Part shown: positions 1 to 7,861 of the stretch, piece by piece
How the letters are laid out: the number at the start of each line of letters is the position of its first letter
Position numbering within the stretch: position 1 is the first letter of the stretch
Source of the DNA: a virus
Virus record (IMG/VR): IMGVR_UViG_3300028559_002034
Location: 1-24,911 of that record
DNA length: 24,911 nt
Reading direction: 5' to 3' (one strand)
The notes under the pieces: model-generated
The model's database searches: none
Told to the model about the DNA's origin: nothing
Seen by the model: the letters and a program-made list of their open reading frames with translations, nothing else
Program-made: the position numbers and the translations under genes

Positions 1-407
1 CCACCAGATAGTGCCATATCTACCTCAGACCATCTTATCCCATCGGGTCCAGCATCATTATCACTGGTGAAAATATAATAAATGTTATTGGATAGTGGCT
101 TTTGAACTATTATTGCAGATTGTGTAGAAGAAAAATCACCCAATAGTCCGTTACCATTTGTCATTATTAAATGGTTTCTATTCCAAACGGTTATACCATT
201 TGTATAGAAGAGTAAGTTACCAGAGTTATCGGATATTGTTGCAACACCTTCGGTTGTCGTAAGAGCACCATTTGTAAGTGCGACGGGTGTTCCTGAGTTA
301 AATGTTATTCCTGCATTTGTTCCAAAATACCAATTAGAGGTTGGGCCTACTTGTGCCGACAATGGTAGATTCAATAACAATATTAATATTAGAATATATG
401 ACTTCAT
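1..407 (-). CDS. Secreted flavobacterial-type surface protein, 3' end outside window
   Basis: The first 135 codons of a gene that runs off the left edge. The N-terminus is a clear signal peptide: M-K, then a hydrophobic run, then LPLSAQ as a likely cleavage region. The mature part (NWYFG.NAGI.F at about 24-34, then NGALTTTEGVATISD, GNLLFYTNGITVWNRNH, STQSAIIV.KP, IYYIFT, SEVDM) matches my recollection of large Bacteroidota extracellular proteins that often end in gliding or type IX secretion sorting domains; that C-terminus is not visible here. A perfect TATAAATA box lies about 12-19 bp upstream of the start, so it appears to be read as a phage late gene. It may be a phage-borne adhesin or receptor-modifying protein. 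The family resemblance is fairly strong; the function is inference. Confidence 0.75.
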   Translation of the reverse strand, partial: MKSYILILILLLNLPLSAQVGPTSNWYFGTNAGITFNSGTPVALTNGALTTTEGVATISDNSGNLLFYTNGITVWNRNHLIMTNGNGLLGDFSSTQSAIIVQKPLSNNIYYIFTSDNDAGPDGIRWSEVDMALSG

Positions 408-418
408 ATTTAACTTAG

Positions 419-426
419 TATTTATA
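419..426 (-). promoter_or_regulatory. Late-type promoter box TATAAATA
   Basis: Minus-strand TATAAATA is an exact match to the T4 late promoter core and lies just upstream of the ATG of the secreted protein gene ending at 407. The same 8-mer occurs upstream of the glycosyltransferase starting at 16676. Confidence 0.55.
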
Positions 427-470
427 AAATTTTTTGTAACCTTTGTTTTTATTTACCGTAAAATCAAAAT

Positions 471-638
471 ATGAAATATACTCTTCACGAAAAAATCAAT
501 CTACGTCCACAACTTGCTAAAGCTATTATAAAAGCGGCAAGTAATCCTTTCAACAAAGAAGTACTTGTTATTACTCCCAAATACTTAATGCTTGTAGCAA
601 TACGTTCAAACAGAATGGTATTGGGAATATCAAGATAG
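471..638 (+). CDS. Small orphan protein (55 aa), ends in TAG
   Basis: ATG at 471 opens a 55-residue frame (begins MKYTLHEKINL, ends NRMVLGISR). I do not recognise it. It is mildly basic, with a hydrophobic core around VLVITPKYLMLVAI and no signal peptide. The stop is TAG, followed after two sense codons (TAT TTT) by TAA, so readthrough by the window's CUA tRNA would add only three residues. Its 3' end overlaps the end of the convergent homing endonuclease by 9 nt. It lies divergently from the secreted protein gene. Confidence 0.5.
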   Translation: MKYTLHEKINLRPQLAKAIIKAASNPFNKEVLVITPKYLMLVAIRSNRMVLGISR

Positions 639-1373
639 TATTTTTAAAATGTCATTTATTATAATTTCTATTTTATCCATATCAGTATATTTTATTCTTA
701 AAAGCCTTATATTATTATTTATACAATAATTTGTCTTCTTTAAATCATTTTCTACCCTATCATTAAATTTTTCATTAATTTTACCATTTGAATTAAAATG
801 AAAATGTTTGTCACTGTAATGTTGCATACCATCGAATTCTAAACAAATATTATAATCAGGTAAGAAAAAATCAAAAGGTAATTTTTTCTTTTTACCTATA
901 CAATTGTCAAAAGTAAATTGTGGTATGTACTTTATATTATTATTTATAAGGTAATTAGTTATTATCTTTTCACCCTTTGAAGATTTACATACAGGACATC
1001 CCGAATAATTAAGATGGTGTTTAGGTAGTTGTTTAAACAAGCCATGTTTAGGACAAATTATATCTACTTTTAGACTTCTATTTATGTAATTTGTTTCAGA
1101 ATAATTATAAAAATAATTATGTATTAAATTTGCTTCTTTTATAAAATCTTCATTATTTTTACCAAATTTATTTCTTAATCTTAGATTAGCACAATCTCTA
1201 CAACCTCTTTTGCTTAAATGTTCGTGTGGTGTTTGGCTAAAATCTCCATGTAATAAACAGGTTATTATTAATTTTTCTTTATTACCGTTATAAATTGATT
1301 TTTCATAATTATACTCATTATTGTGTATAATAGATGCTTTATTTTTAAATTTTTCTATATTATCTACTTTCAT
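630..1373 (-). CDS. Homing endonuclease: two zinc-ribbon repeats plus Vsr/PD-(D/E)XK-like nuclease
   Basis: A free-standing endonuclease of 247 aa. Two tandem repeats (about residues 5-62 and 74-130) each have the pattern aromatic-Y-x-Y, then C-x2-H-G-x-F-x-Q, H-L and G-C-x2-C (C39/H42/C58/C61 and C107/H110/C126/C129), a DUF723-like metal-binding DNA-recognition unit. The C-terminal part (about 132-247) has G-E-x2-I, PFDFFLP (D168) and LEFDGMQHY (E179, D181), the usual catalytic layout of Vsr-like/PD-(D/E)XK phage homing endonucleases. It probably cuts a neighbouring allele to promote its own spread. It overlaps the 3' end of the 55-aa gene on the other strand and is very AT-rich, fitting recent mobility. 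Confidence 0.8.
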   Translation of the reverse strand: MKVDNIEKFKNKASIIHNNEYNYEKSIYNGNKEKLIITCLLHGDFSQTPHEHLSKRGCRDCANLRLRNKFGKNNEDFIKEANLIHNYFYNYSETNYINRSLKVDIICPKHGLFKQLPKHHLNYSGCPVCKSSKGEKIITNYLINNNIKYIPQFTFDNCIGKKKKLPFDFFLPDYNICLEFDGMQHYSDKHFHFNSNGKINEKFNDRVENDLKKTNYCINNNIRLLRIKYTDMDKIEIIINDILKILS

Positions 1374-1407
1374 AAAGTATATATTAAAATCTTATGGCCT
1401 CGTTTGG

Positions 1408-1776
1408 CTACCACTTTTTTTTCAAAATTTTATTAATCACTTCTTCTCTTTTAATTGACTTATATTTATCAATATTTTCAGATTTATAACATTTTAGACA
1501 GATTGCTTTCTGTTGTGGTTCGTTAATATCTTCAGTGATATCTGTAATATGCCAGTCATGACCAAACCATTTACAACCCCATTTTATATTGAAGGGTGTT
1601 AATATTGTGTCAATGAATATAATGCCCCTATCATTCCATTTGTCTCTTTTTAGACAAAGTAAAATTAAAAGATTACTTCTGAATCTTTTGTAGTTTTTAA
1701 ATTTCCAATCCATCCAAATACTATAAGATGCTCTGTAAGAGCCACTATCTGACTGATGCCTTTTTATGTAGCCCAT
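1408..1776 (-). CDS. Small orphan with DUF1660-like zinc motif, ends in TAG
   Basis: 122 aa. The N-terminal half is basic and aromatic (SYSIWMDWKFKNYKRFRSNL). In the second half C68 and G-H73, then C93-x2-C96 (CKWFGHDW ... ICLKC) resemble the C...GH...C-x2-C layout of small prophage DUF1660-type zinc proteins. The tail reads KREEVINKIL before KKKW, a weaker version of the C-terminal motif found on many other small minus-strand proteins here. The stop is TAG; readthrough would add seven residues plus the decoded amino acid before TAA at 1384. Function unknown. Confidence 0.6.
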   Translation of the reverse strand: MGYIKRHQSDSGSYRASYSIWMDWKFKNYKRFRSNLLILLCLKRDKWNDRGIIFIDTILTPFNIKWGCKWFGHDWHITDITEDINEPQQKAICLKCYKSENIDKYKSIKREEVINKILKKKW

Positions 1777-1784
1777 TTTTTATT

Positions 1785-1952
1785 TTATGAAATATGTATT
1801 TTCCTATCACTCATTATCTGATGAAGAGCTTTTTGAAAAGAAGATATAGTGCTTGGTTCATCAAGTTTTGATGCCAGTTCTACCACTTCTTTAAAGATTC
1901 CTAATTGATGAGCTTCTGTTAGTATTTCTTCTAAAAATTCTTCGTTTGTCAT
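1785..1952 (-). CDS. Small acidic orphan protein (55 aa)
   Basis: ATG at 1952, TAA at 1785. The protein begins MTNEEFLEEILTEAHQLGIF and looks like a short all-helical protein, with EFLEEILTEAHQLGIFKEVVELASKL probably one or two amphipathic helices. The start is supported by a Bacteroidota-type TATATTTG box 15 bp upstream and an A-rich leader. It may be a small regulator or adaptor; no family recognised. Confidence 0.6.
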   Translation of the reverse strand: MTNEEFLEEILTEAHQLGIFKEVVELASKLDEPSTISSFQKALHQIMSDRKIHIS

Positions 1953-1966
1953 TTGTTAATTTTTTT

Positions 1967-1974
1967 CAAATATA
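1967..1974 (-). promoter_or_regulatory. Bacteroidota-type promoter -7 box TATATTTG
   Basis: Minus-strand TATATTTG fits the Bacteroidota housekeeping sigma consensus TAnnTTTG and precedes the 55-aa gene starting at 1952. A TTG lies about 22 bp further upstream, inside the 3' end of the glycosyltransferase gene. Confidence 0.5.
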
Positions 1975-1995
1975 TATAAAAATTGTTAAAATGTA

Positions 1996-3813
1996 TCAAG
2001 GTTCCCAAACTAAATTTACCGGACCTTCTAAATCATCATATTGACTATTTGTCCAAGTAGGATTTTCTGGATTACCATCATATGCCCAGTCTTTTAGACC
2101 AAGTTCTTCAAATCTATTTTTAATCTTTTCATTGTAGTGTCCAGCAATTGTTCTAACTCTTCTTTGTATATCGGCTCTTGATATATTATGTGTGTTACCA
2201 CCATCGTTATGAATAAATTGTAAATATTCAACTTTTTTTATTCTTAACATTTTAGTAGTTAAAAAGGTTTGTATCACAAGTTCATAGTCATCTGCAATAG
2301 ATAATCTTCTATTATAACCACCTGCTCTAAAATAATCCTCTCTTCTCCATGATCTAATATGGTTAGGAACACCTACAATGTGTCTAATAGTTTTCGGATT
2401 TATATTAAATGATTGACACACTTTCATATGTTTATTAAAAATTAATTCATCTCTATAACTTCCATATCCAAATCCAAATCCATCACCATAAGTAAGAGAA
2501 TTCCAATTATTATCTAATTCAACAAAATCAGTATAGAAAAATCCACACTCTGGATATTTTTTAGATGCTTGTAGTAAAGTTTCAGTACAACTTGGCATTA
2601 GGTAATCATCGTGGTCAAACTCTGCTAAAATCTCACCTTTAGTTAGTGCTGCTGCCCGATACTTAGACTCACCAACAATACCACCAGACTTTTCTCTGAA
2701 TTCATATAGTTTTACACGATTATCATTTTTAGCAATCTCTTCAGCAACTTTATAAGTAATACCACCATCCGTAGAATCATTTACGATTACCCACTCCCAA
2801 TTATTATTGGTTTGATTCTGTAATGATTGATATGTTACTTTTAATTTTTCTCCTATATTGTATATAGGTGTAAAGTACGATACCAACTCTGACTTTGAAT
2901 CACGATTTAGTATATAAGACATAGCACATCTATAAGCATTTTCTCCTAAATCTGGATTTATATCTTTTGTGTGTATCCATCTTGATCGAATGTCCAGTGG
3001 CTGTGATGATAAGTTTCTAAATTGTGACCAGTCATCAGAGTGAGTGACTATACTATCTGGGTTTATATCTTTTAATATTTGTTGAAGATTACTATCATCT
3101 TTAGCATAGGTTACTCTTAGATCATCACTTTCATAATCAGCGAATTTATAAGATTTTAAAACAGGATTGTCTGGTCCTATGTAAAGAACTTTTGGTGTAA
3201 AGTTTGGAGATACTTTCAGCCAATTATAATAACATAACACATCTGGTATAAAATGGAAATCTTCTTTATTTATATTATAAATTTCTTCAATCAAATACCC
3301 ATCAGCTTTATAATCTCCTGGTTTAAATCGATAATTGTTATAAAGATCTCTTCTCAAAATAAATTGAGCCATATCAATATGTTGAACTCTTGTATTTTCT
3401 GGCTTGGCTTCTCTTATGTCTAGACCTGAGAAGTCCTTACCACCTACTTTTTGAGATACAATAAATCCTCTTTTTTCTGGAAAAAGATTAATATTTTTAT
3501 ACATCACAGTCCAAAAATCTTCATGAAGGATATTATCATCATCTACAAAGTGAATGAACCCATCATCAATAAGATCGATAGTTTTTGAGAGTAATGAGTG
3601 TCCAAAATCTCCTTCTTCTCCCTTAAAAAATAGTGGTTGACCACCAATTGAATATAAATCAGATAAAAAATCAGCATCTATATCTTTGATCACTCTGGTA
3701 TCAAAGACAACCCACCATTTGATATCAAATAGTGATGTTGTGAATATTGATTCCTTTACCTTATTTAGGTATTGAGGTCTTGTACATCTAGTTACTATAT
3801 TAAACTTAACCAT
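1996..3813 (-). CDS. Large multi-domain glycosyltransferase
   Basis: 605 aa, apparently three modules. Residues 1-200 read as a GT-A fold with a D-D-D-N metal and sugar-nucleotide motif at 91-94 (FVDDDN) and later IPDVLCYYNWL. Residues about 205-300 (LYIGPDNPVL ... PDSIVTHSDDW) look like a small Rossmann-type or GT-B-like segment. Residues about 308-605 are a typical family 2 transferase: YFTPIYNIGEKLKVTYQSL, V-N-D-S-T-D-G, and EFDHDDYLMP with D-H-D-D at 400-403. It probably transfers sugars to phage DNA, a virion protein or a host surface polymer; the acceptor cannot be told from sequence. Its last codons overlap the following kinase frame by 8 nt, so the two are translationally linked. Confidence 0.85.
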   Translation of the reverse strand: MVKFNIVTRCTRPQYLNKVKESIFTTSLFDIKWWVVFDTRVIKDIDADFLSDLYSIGGQPLFFKGEEGDFGHSLLSKTIDLIDDGFIHFVDDDNILHEDFWTVMYKNINLFPEKRGFIVSQKVGGKDFSGLDIREAKPENTRVQHIDMAQFILRRDLYNNYRFKPGDYKADGYLIEEIYNINKEDFHFIPDVLCYYNWLKVSPNFTPKVLYIGPDNPVLKSYKFADYESDDLRVTYAKDDSNLQQILKDINPDSIVTHSDDWSQFRNLSSQPLDIRSRWIHTKDINPDLGENAYRCAMSYILNRDSKSELVSYFTPIYNIGEKLKVTYQSLQNQTNNNWEWVIVNDSTDGGITYKVAEEIAKNDNRVKLYEFREKSGGIVGESKYRAAALTKGEILAEFDHDDYLMPSCTETLLQASKKYPECGFFYTDFVELDNNWNSLTYGDGFGFGYGSYRDELIFNKHMKVCQSFNINPKTIRHIVGVPNHIRSWRREDYFRAGGYNRRLSIADDYELVIQTFLTTKMLRIKKVEYLQFIHNDGGNTHNISRADIQRRVRTIAGHYNEKIKNRFEELGLKDWAYDGNPENPTWTNSQYDDLEGPVNLVWEP

Positions 3814-4369
3814 TAATTAAAATTTGTTTTGTGACATAATCTTGTCTTTTCTTGTAGTCAATTTTAGAAAGATCGATATAAGGTATATTCTCAATTTCTA
3901 AATAAGATTTAATCCAAGTATCTAATTTCTTAATATCATCTTCATTATGATATCTGATACCATCATTTGTATTTGTTGGTATCGGTGGAACATAGAATAA
4001 GTATTTCCATTTAGAAAGAGATTTGAGGATTTCTTTTTGAAGATGATTAATTGTTGCAATGTCTTTATCGGATAAAGGATTACCAAATAATCTTCTGAAA
4101 TAAAAATAGTTTAAAATACCAGAAGAATCACAAACAATAAATTCTTTAGATCCAATAAACATATTTTCACGATTAGATTGTTTGTAAAATATTGTTAATT
4201 GATCTATTGGTGTGTTAGGTATTCCATATTCAGCTATATAATCAGTTGCCGATTCTTGAACAAAAATTGAATTTTTTCCTAGTTTTTTTAATTCTGTGTG
4301 AACATCAGTTGCAAGTGTTGATTTTCCTGAACAAGGAGCTCCTATAAAACTTATTAATTTTGATTCCAT
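3806..4369 (-). CDS. P-loop kinase/NTPase of the AAA_28 (NadR kinase-like) type
   Basis: A single-domain P-loop protein. ISFIGAPCSGKST near the start is a Walker A (GxxCSGKS); VQESATDYIAEYG follows as in NadR-type and AAA_28 kinases, and FIVCDSSG (Walker B-like) comes later. Family members phosphorylate small molecules such as nicotinamide riboside or nucleosides; the substrate is not determined. I place the start at ATG 4369; an in-frame GTG at 4375 would add two residues. It is upstream of and overlaps the glycosyltransferase by 8 nt. A TTATATATTAAAA stretch about 35-50 bp upstream may be its promoter. Confidence 0.75.
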   Translation of the reverse strand: MESKLISFIGAPCSGKSTLATDVHTELKKLGKNSIFVQESATDYIAEYGIPNTPIDQLTIFYKQSNRENMFIGSKEFIVCDSSGILNYFYFRRLFGNPLSDKDIATINHLQKEILKSLSKWKYLFYVPPIPTNTNDGIRYHNEDDIKKLDTWIKSYLEIENIPYIDLSKIDYKKRQDYVTKQILING

Positions 4370-4415
4370 CTTCACTTTTATTCTATAATTCCTTATAAGT
4401 TTTTAATATATAAAT

Positions 4416-5125
4416 TTATGATTTATTATCAATAATAAATTTTGAACATTCTAATAGGAAATCTATATCCCAAACACTTTTAAACATATTTATACTATGC
4501 CATATTAGTTGAATATTATCTAATTCATAAGTCCCACCGTTCTTTTTAGGATTTATTCTATCTATTGATGGTAATTTTGGACTGCCATTTTCAATTCAAA
4601 TTTTTGACCTGTTATTGCACATTTATAATTTTGTCTTTCTAAAATAGACATAAGATCACTTACGGAAAAATAATCCTTTCTATCTCTTTTATTTAACAAT
4701 GATTGAAAATACTTTTCAAAAGATGAGTATCTATTCAAATTCAAATTATACTTATTTAGGTAATAATAATCTTTTTTTTGTTCTAATGCACATTCATTAC
4801 AATATTTATGTTTCCATTTAAAAGATGATTCTGGTTTATATTTTTCACACCTATAACATAAAAATTCTCCATCTAGACATTTTAAATCTTTTGAAATTCT
4901 CTTGTTTTTGTTTCTAACTATTTCTATTCCATCTTCATTAACCTCGTCTATAGCATCAAATGCATCATTCCAGGTTGGAAAAAAGGCAACATGTTTCCCA
5001 TCAAATACTAATTGATACGGATTTTTTGGATATTGATTGCAGTTTGCAATAGTTAGCCTACCAATACCTAATTCTTTTTTCTTCTGAAAGAGAATTTTAG
5101 TTTCATCTGTCCATTTCTTACCCAT
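4416..5125 (-). pseudogene. HNH homing endonuclease split by a one-base frameshift
   Basis: The frame from ATG 5125 runs 187 codons and ends in TAG at 4562, in the middle of an HNH nuclease domain. It shows an N-terminal domain (to about residue 95), two C-x2-C pairs (FLCYRCEKY and KYCNECAL, about 105-130) and the start of the nuclease core, Y-K-C-A-I-T-G-Q-K-F-E-L-K. The missing end is intact in the next frame: PSIDRINP, then Y-E-L-D-N-I-Q-L-I-W, to TAA at 4416. Adding one A to the AAAA run near 4590 (TTG AAA ATG to TTG AAA AAT) restores a continuous frame reading ...FELKNGSPKLPSIDRINP. It is therefore a recent pseudogene, a sequencing error in a homopolymer, or a -1 frameshifting site. Confidence 0.8.
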
Positions 5126-5139
5126 GAGTTGTTTTTATT

Positions 5140-5152
5140 TTTATATATTAAA
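5140..5152 (-). promoter_or_regulatory. Late-type promoter box upstream of the HNH gene
   Basis: The minus strand reads TTTAATATATAAAAATAAAAAC before the HNH gene start. The TATATAAAA core followed by an A-rich leader is the same arrangement seen before the plus-strand late-type genes. Confidence 0.4.
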
Positions 5153-5253
5153 TTTACCAATACCTTTATTGATTTTAAGTCATAAAAATTTAATATATAT
5201 AGTTATGACATTTGGGCCGACCAAATTATATTAAAAATAAATTATTCAGAGGC

Positions 5254-5760
5254 ATGAGATATTTGAAACGATTTGAAAATATCAACACACTTTCAGAAGA
5301 TGATAGACAATACCATCTCGACGAGATAAAATCTATATTTCAAGATATAATTGATGATTATAACATTGAAGAATTGCCTGATGATTTGGATGAAAATGAT
5401 GATTCAAGACCCGGTATATATTATTATATAGCTGATTTTAGTGAAATTGCAGATAGACATAGAAGACCAAATGGTGTTTTAAGAAGACCTCAATTTGAAC
5501 TAACATTATACTGCTATAGTGAATTTTATTTAAATTGGTATCTCGGAGATAAAGATTGGACAGAAGAAGATGCAAAAGAAAAGAATGTGCTTTGGTATAA
5601 ATACTTCAAGTTGATAGGAGAAGATATTAGTAAATTCGTAGAAAGACTTAGAGAAGCTGGTGGTTATATTGTAAAATATGAAATTCCAGAAGATATCGAA
5701 GAATTAAAAGATGATTCTGAGTTTAATATTTTTATATCATTGGAAAAATTCACCACTTAA
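5254..5760 (+). CDS. Acidic orphan protein with N-terminal MRYLKRFE tag
   Basis: 168 aa, very acidic (runs such as DDLDENDD and PEDIEELKDD). I place the start at ATG 5254 because the protein then begins MRYLKRFENIN, matching MKYLKKFESDE at 8423 and MKKLKHIKLFENY at 21096; a TTG at 5212 in the same frame would add 14 residues but hides the tag. The segment ISKFVERLREAGGYIVKYEI parallels ISTICKRLESSDFKVKMF in the 8423 protein, so the two may be distant paralogues. The likely promoter is TTTAATATATATAG at about 5190-5203. A plausible role is a capsid-targeted or virion-associated internal protein (inference from the tag only). Confidence 0.75.
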   Translation: MRYLKRFENINTLSEDDRQYHLDEIKSIFQDIIDDYNIEELPDDLDENDDSRPGIYYYIADFSEIADRHRRPNGVLRRPQFELTLYCYSEFYLNWYLGDKDWTEEDAKEKNVLWYKYFKLIGEDISKFVERLREAGGYIVKYEIPEDIEELKDDSEFNIFISLEKFTT

Positions 5761-5762
5761 AT

Positions 5763-5779
5763 CCCTTTAATTTAAAGGG
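5763..5779 (+). terminator. Hairpin CCCTTTA-att-TAAAGGG after the 168-aa gene
   Basis: A perfect 7-bp stem with a 3-nt loop starts 3 nt after the stop at 5760, followed by a moderately T-rich stretch. It fits a weak intrinsic terminator or a 3'-end protecting stem. Confidence 0.55.
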
Positions 5780-5805
5780 TTTAGATAAATTTTATTCTCA
5801 AATAG

Positions 5806-5825
5806 TAATATATAAAAGAAAAATA
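5806..5825 (+). promoter_or_regulatory. Late-type promoter, 20 bp identical to 21068-21087
   Basis: TAATATATAAAAGAAAAATA lies 6 nt upstream of the ATG at 5832. Exactly the same 20 bases precede the gene at 21096 (8 nt gap). The TATATAAAA core resembles the T4 late TATAAATA element; the conserved A-rich segment after it probably includes the transcript start and ribosome-loading leader. Confidence 0.6.
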
Positions 5826-5831
5826 TTATAT

Positions 5832-6404
5832 ATGAGAATAATAGTAGCGACAATCTCTATTTTCTTTTTAAGTCTGTTCGCGGACTTATTGGGTGTAGAT
5901 ACAAACAAAACAACATGCTCACACTGTATTTGGATACAGAATAATGACCCAAAAATTAAAAGGCATGAAGGTCAGCCTGAACCTTATATACACGATAAGG
6001 ATTCAACACTAATGATTTATCCAATATTAGAAAATGCTGATATTCCAGGTGAGAGATACATACAGGATGTAAAATTCATTTATAAGGACTTACATTATTG
6101 TTCAGATATGTCAAAAATAACCATCGTTAATAAAAATGGTAATTTTTCAAGTTTATCTTTACAAAGAATGAGTTGTAAAATTATATCTACTGTTAGATTT
6201 AAACCATCACATATAGAACAATTATCTACTGTACCAACTCAAAAGATTATAATTGAGAATTTGGTTACTGATAATATCTATGAATATCAAATGAAAGATA
6301 GTCTATACTTTATAAAATCTTATAAGAACGTAGATTATAAGGGTGAGATTGTTAAAAAAACAGTTGAGAAAAAGGCACCAGTTAAAGGTGGGCATATTAA
6401 ATAA
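5832..6404 (+). CDS. Exported orphan protein (190 aa)
   Basis: Begins MRIIVATISIFFLSLFADLLG, a signal peptide or membrane anchor, followed by a soluble domain with C-x2-C (TTCSHCIW, about 34-37), further cysteines (LHYCSDM, MSCKIIS) and a lysine-rich end (VKKTVEKKAPVKGG). Export implies action in the periplasm or host envelope, perhaps in lysis or superinfection control, but I recognise no family. The stop at 6404 directly abuts the convergent ferredoxin stop at 6405. Confidence 0.7.
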   Translation: MRIIVATISIFFLSLFADLLGVDTNKTTCSHCIWIQNNDPKIKRHEGQPEPYIHDKDSTLMIYPILENADIPGERYIQDVKFIYKDLHYCSDMSKITIVNKNGNFSSLSLQRMSCKIISTVRFKPSHIEQLSTVPTQKIIIENLVTDNIYEYQMKDSLYFIKSYKNVDYKGEIVKKTVEKKAPVKGGHIK

Positions 6405-6662
6405 TTAGAATATAATCTCTATATCAGATTTAGCGTATGATTGGCAAGCGAGAATGTAGCTGTTCTCAGTCTCCTTGTCAGTCAGCGCTAAATTTGTTTT
6501 CATATCAACCTCACCAGAAATCAACTTACACATACAAGTTGAACAATGTCCACTTAGACAAGCGTAGGGTATATCAAAATCTTTAAGATTATCAAGAATT
6601 GTTTTATCAGAAGATATTTCTATTTGATGAGTTTCATCATCGATTGTAAATTTTAAATTCAT
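6405..6662 (-). CDS. Plant-type [2Fe-2S] ferredoxin
   Basis: 85 aa, a full-length small ferredoxin. The cluster ligands are visible as C35-x4-C40-x2-C43 (ACLSGHCSTC) and C73 (LACQSY), with the usual acidic beta-grasp context and an L-x-D-x-E before the last cysteine. It would carry single electrons. In phages such ferredoxins could serve ribonucleotide reductase, a desaturase or another reductase; no partner lies in this window. No signal peptide, so cytosolic. Confidence 0.88.
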   Translation of the reverse strand: MNLKFTIDDETHQIEISSDKTILDNLKDFDIPYACLSGHCSTCMCKLISGEVDMKTNLALTDKETENSYILACQSYAKSDIEIIF

Positions 6663-6695
6663 AGTTATTATAAAATACTATGAATTAAAAGTTTA

Positions 6696-7103
6696 TCACT
6701 CACCATATCTAATATATTTTTGCATCCTCCCCGATAGTTTAAATAAATATTGATTTACCATATCTATATTTTTAGGTTTAATTGGTTTTCTTTTTAAATA
6801 GAAATCACTAAACTTAGCAATAAAAGATCCATCATTACATATTATTTCAATATTAAATGATAGTTTTTTATTATAAACTGTTCCTGATAGTTTTTTATTT
6901 TTTGAATAGATGGCAACATCATTCATTTTACTTTTCTGAAATTCAATTTCTATCCAAGACTTAGCATTGTTAAAAATGTAGTCAATACTTTTATCAGTAA
7001 CCGAATACTCAATTCTAGCCCTGTACTTACCATCAATCTCTTCAATTCTTTGAGAGTGTAATAGTGTTGGTATAAGTAGTAAAAGTGTGAATAATAATCT
7101 CAT
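6696..7103 (-). CDS. Small secreted protein, DUF4468-like
   Basis: 135 aa with a clean signal peptide (MRLLFTLLLLIPTLLHSQ). The rest (WIEIEFQKSKMNDVAIYSKN, KKLSGTVYNKKLSFNIEI.C.DGSFIAKFSDF) resembles the small DUF4468/TBP-like-fold secreted proteins common in Bacteroidota chromosomes. If correct it was acquired from a host. A TTTAATATATAAATC box sits directly before the ATG. Function unknown; the family assignment is tentative. Confidence 0.65.
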   Translation of the reverse strand: MRLLFTLLLLIPTLLHSQRIEEIDGKYRARIEYSVTDKSIDYIFNNAKSWIEIEFQKSKMNDVAIYSKNKKLSGTVYNKKLSFNIEIICNDGSFIAKFSDFYLKRKPIKPKNIDMVNQYLFKLSGRMQKYIRYGE

Positions 7104-7162
7104 GATTTATATATTAAATCATGAGATATTTTTTAGAACATCATTGATTTTTGACTGAATTA

Positions 7163-7840
7163 TTAGAGTTTCAATTTATTTTTTACTTCTTTTAAGAGAT
7201 GTGGATGTGACCATTTCTCATCTTCTATTTTTACCTCTTCAACAAACCCGCGAGGTATTAAGTCATTAAATAATTGATATCTACCAGCTCTTGTATTTTC
7301 TCTTGAGTTTTTTATTTGAATGATATCACCACTTTCAAGTTGAATAAATAGTGTTCCCTTTTTATATTGTGATTTGTTACCATTATTATATTCAATCTCA
7401 CAATCTTCTTTAACTTTCCAACCTATTATTTCATACTTTTTAGGTTCTTGAGTTGAATTTTCACCTAATAATTTATCAAGTTTAAAGTTTCTATACTCTT
7501 GTTGGTCCATTACATAAAGTGGTTTTACTCTCCACTCATATCCATGACTTTTAGCTATATAAAACTTTAGAGCTGCTTCTGTTGCTGAATTTGCCGAATA
7601 GTATATTTTTCTATTCCAATAAGTTTCCCAATTGTACCAATCACCTTTACTATCTTTCCAACGAACCTCAACGGTCCACCCGTAAGGTTTCATACCTTCA
7701 GCGACAGCTTGTGTTTGGAAGTTAATTGATTTTTCTACTACCCAATTTCTATTAAATAATCTGTAATAGTGATCTGGGATAATTGAATTTCTCTTCTTTT
7801 TGAGAAATTTGAGTAACTTTCTTGAAATAATCTACAACAT
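7163..7840 (-). CDS. Orphan gene with in-frame TAG at codon 3, downstream of tRNA(CUA)
   Basis: From ATG 7840 the frame reads ATG TTG TAG ATT ATT TCA and then stays open to TAA at 7163: 225 residues if TAG is read as an amino acid. Initiating at the internal ATG 7693 would give 176 aa but would discard a protein-like segment (RKLLKFLKKKRNS, PDHYYRLFNRNWVVEKS) that runs without a break into MKPYGWTVEVRWKD. The remainder is rich in W, Y, K and E (GDWYNWETYWNRKIYY, SATEAALKFYIAK), ending HLLKEVKNKLKL. No known family. The only ATG upstream of 7693 in frame is the one at 7840, preceded by an A-rich leader (TAAAAATAAAAATAAAAGCT) joined directly to the tRNA 3' end. Recoding is inferred; alternatives are internal initiation or recent nonsense decay. 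Confidence 0.6.
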
Positions 7841-7861
7841 AGCTTTTATTTTTATTTTTAG

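Noticed and set aside
5205-5234. Nine-codon leader peptide MTFGPTKLY before the 5254 gene
   Set aside because: A short ATG frame after the promoter is expected by chance in this leader; no hairpin or codon pattern suggests attenuation.
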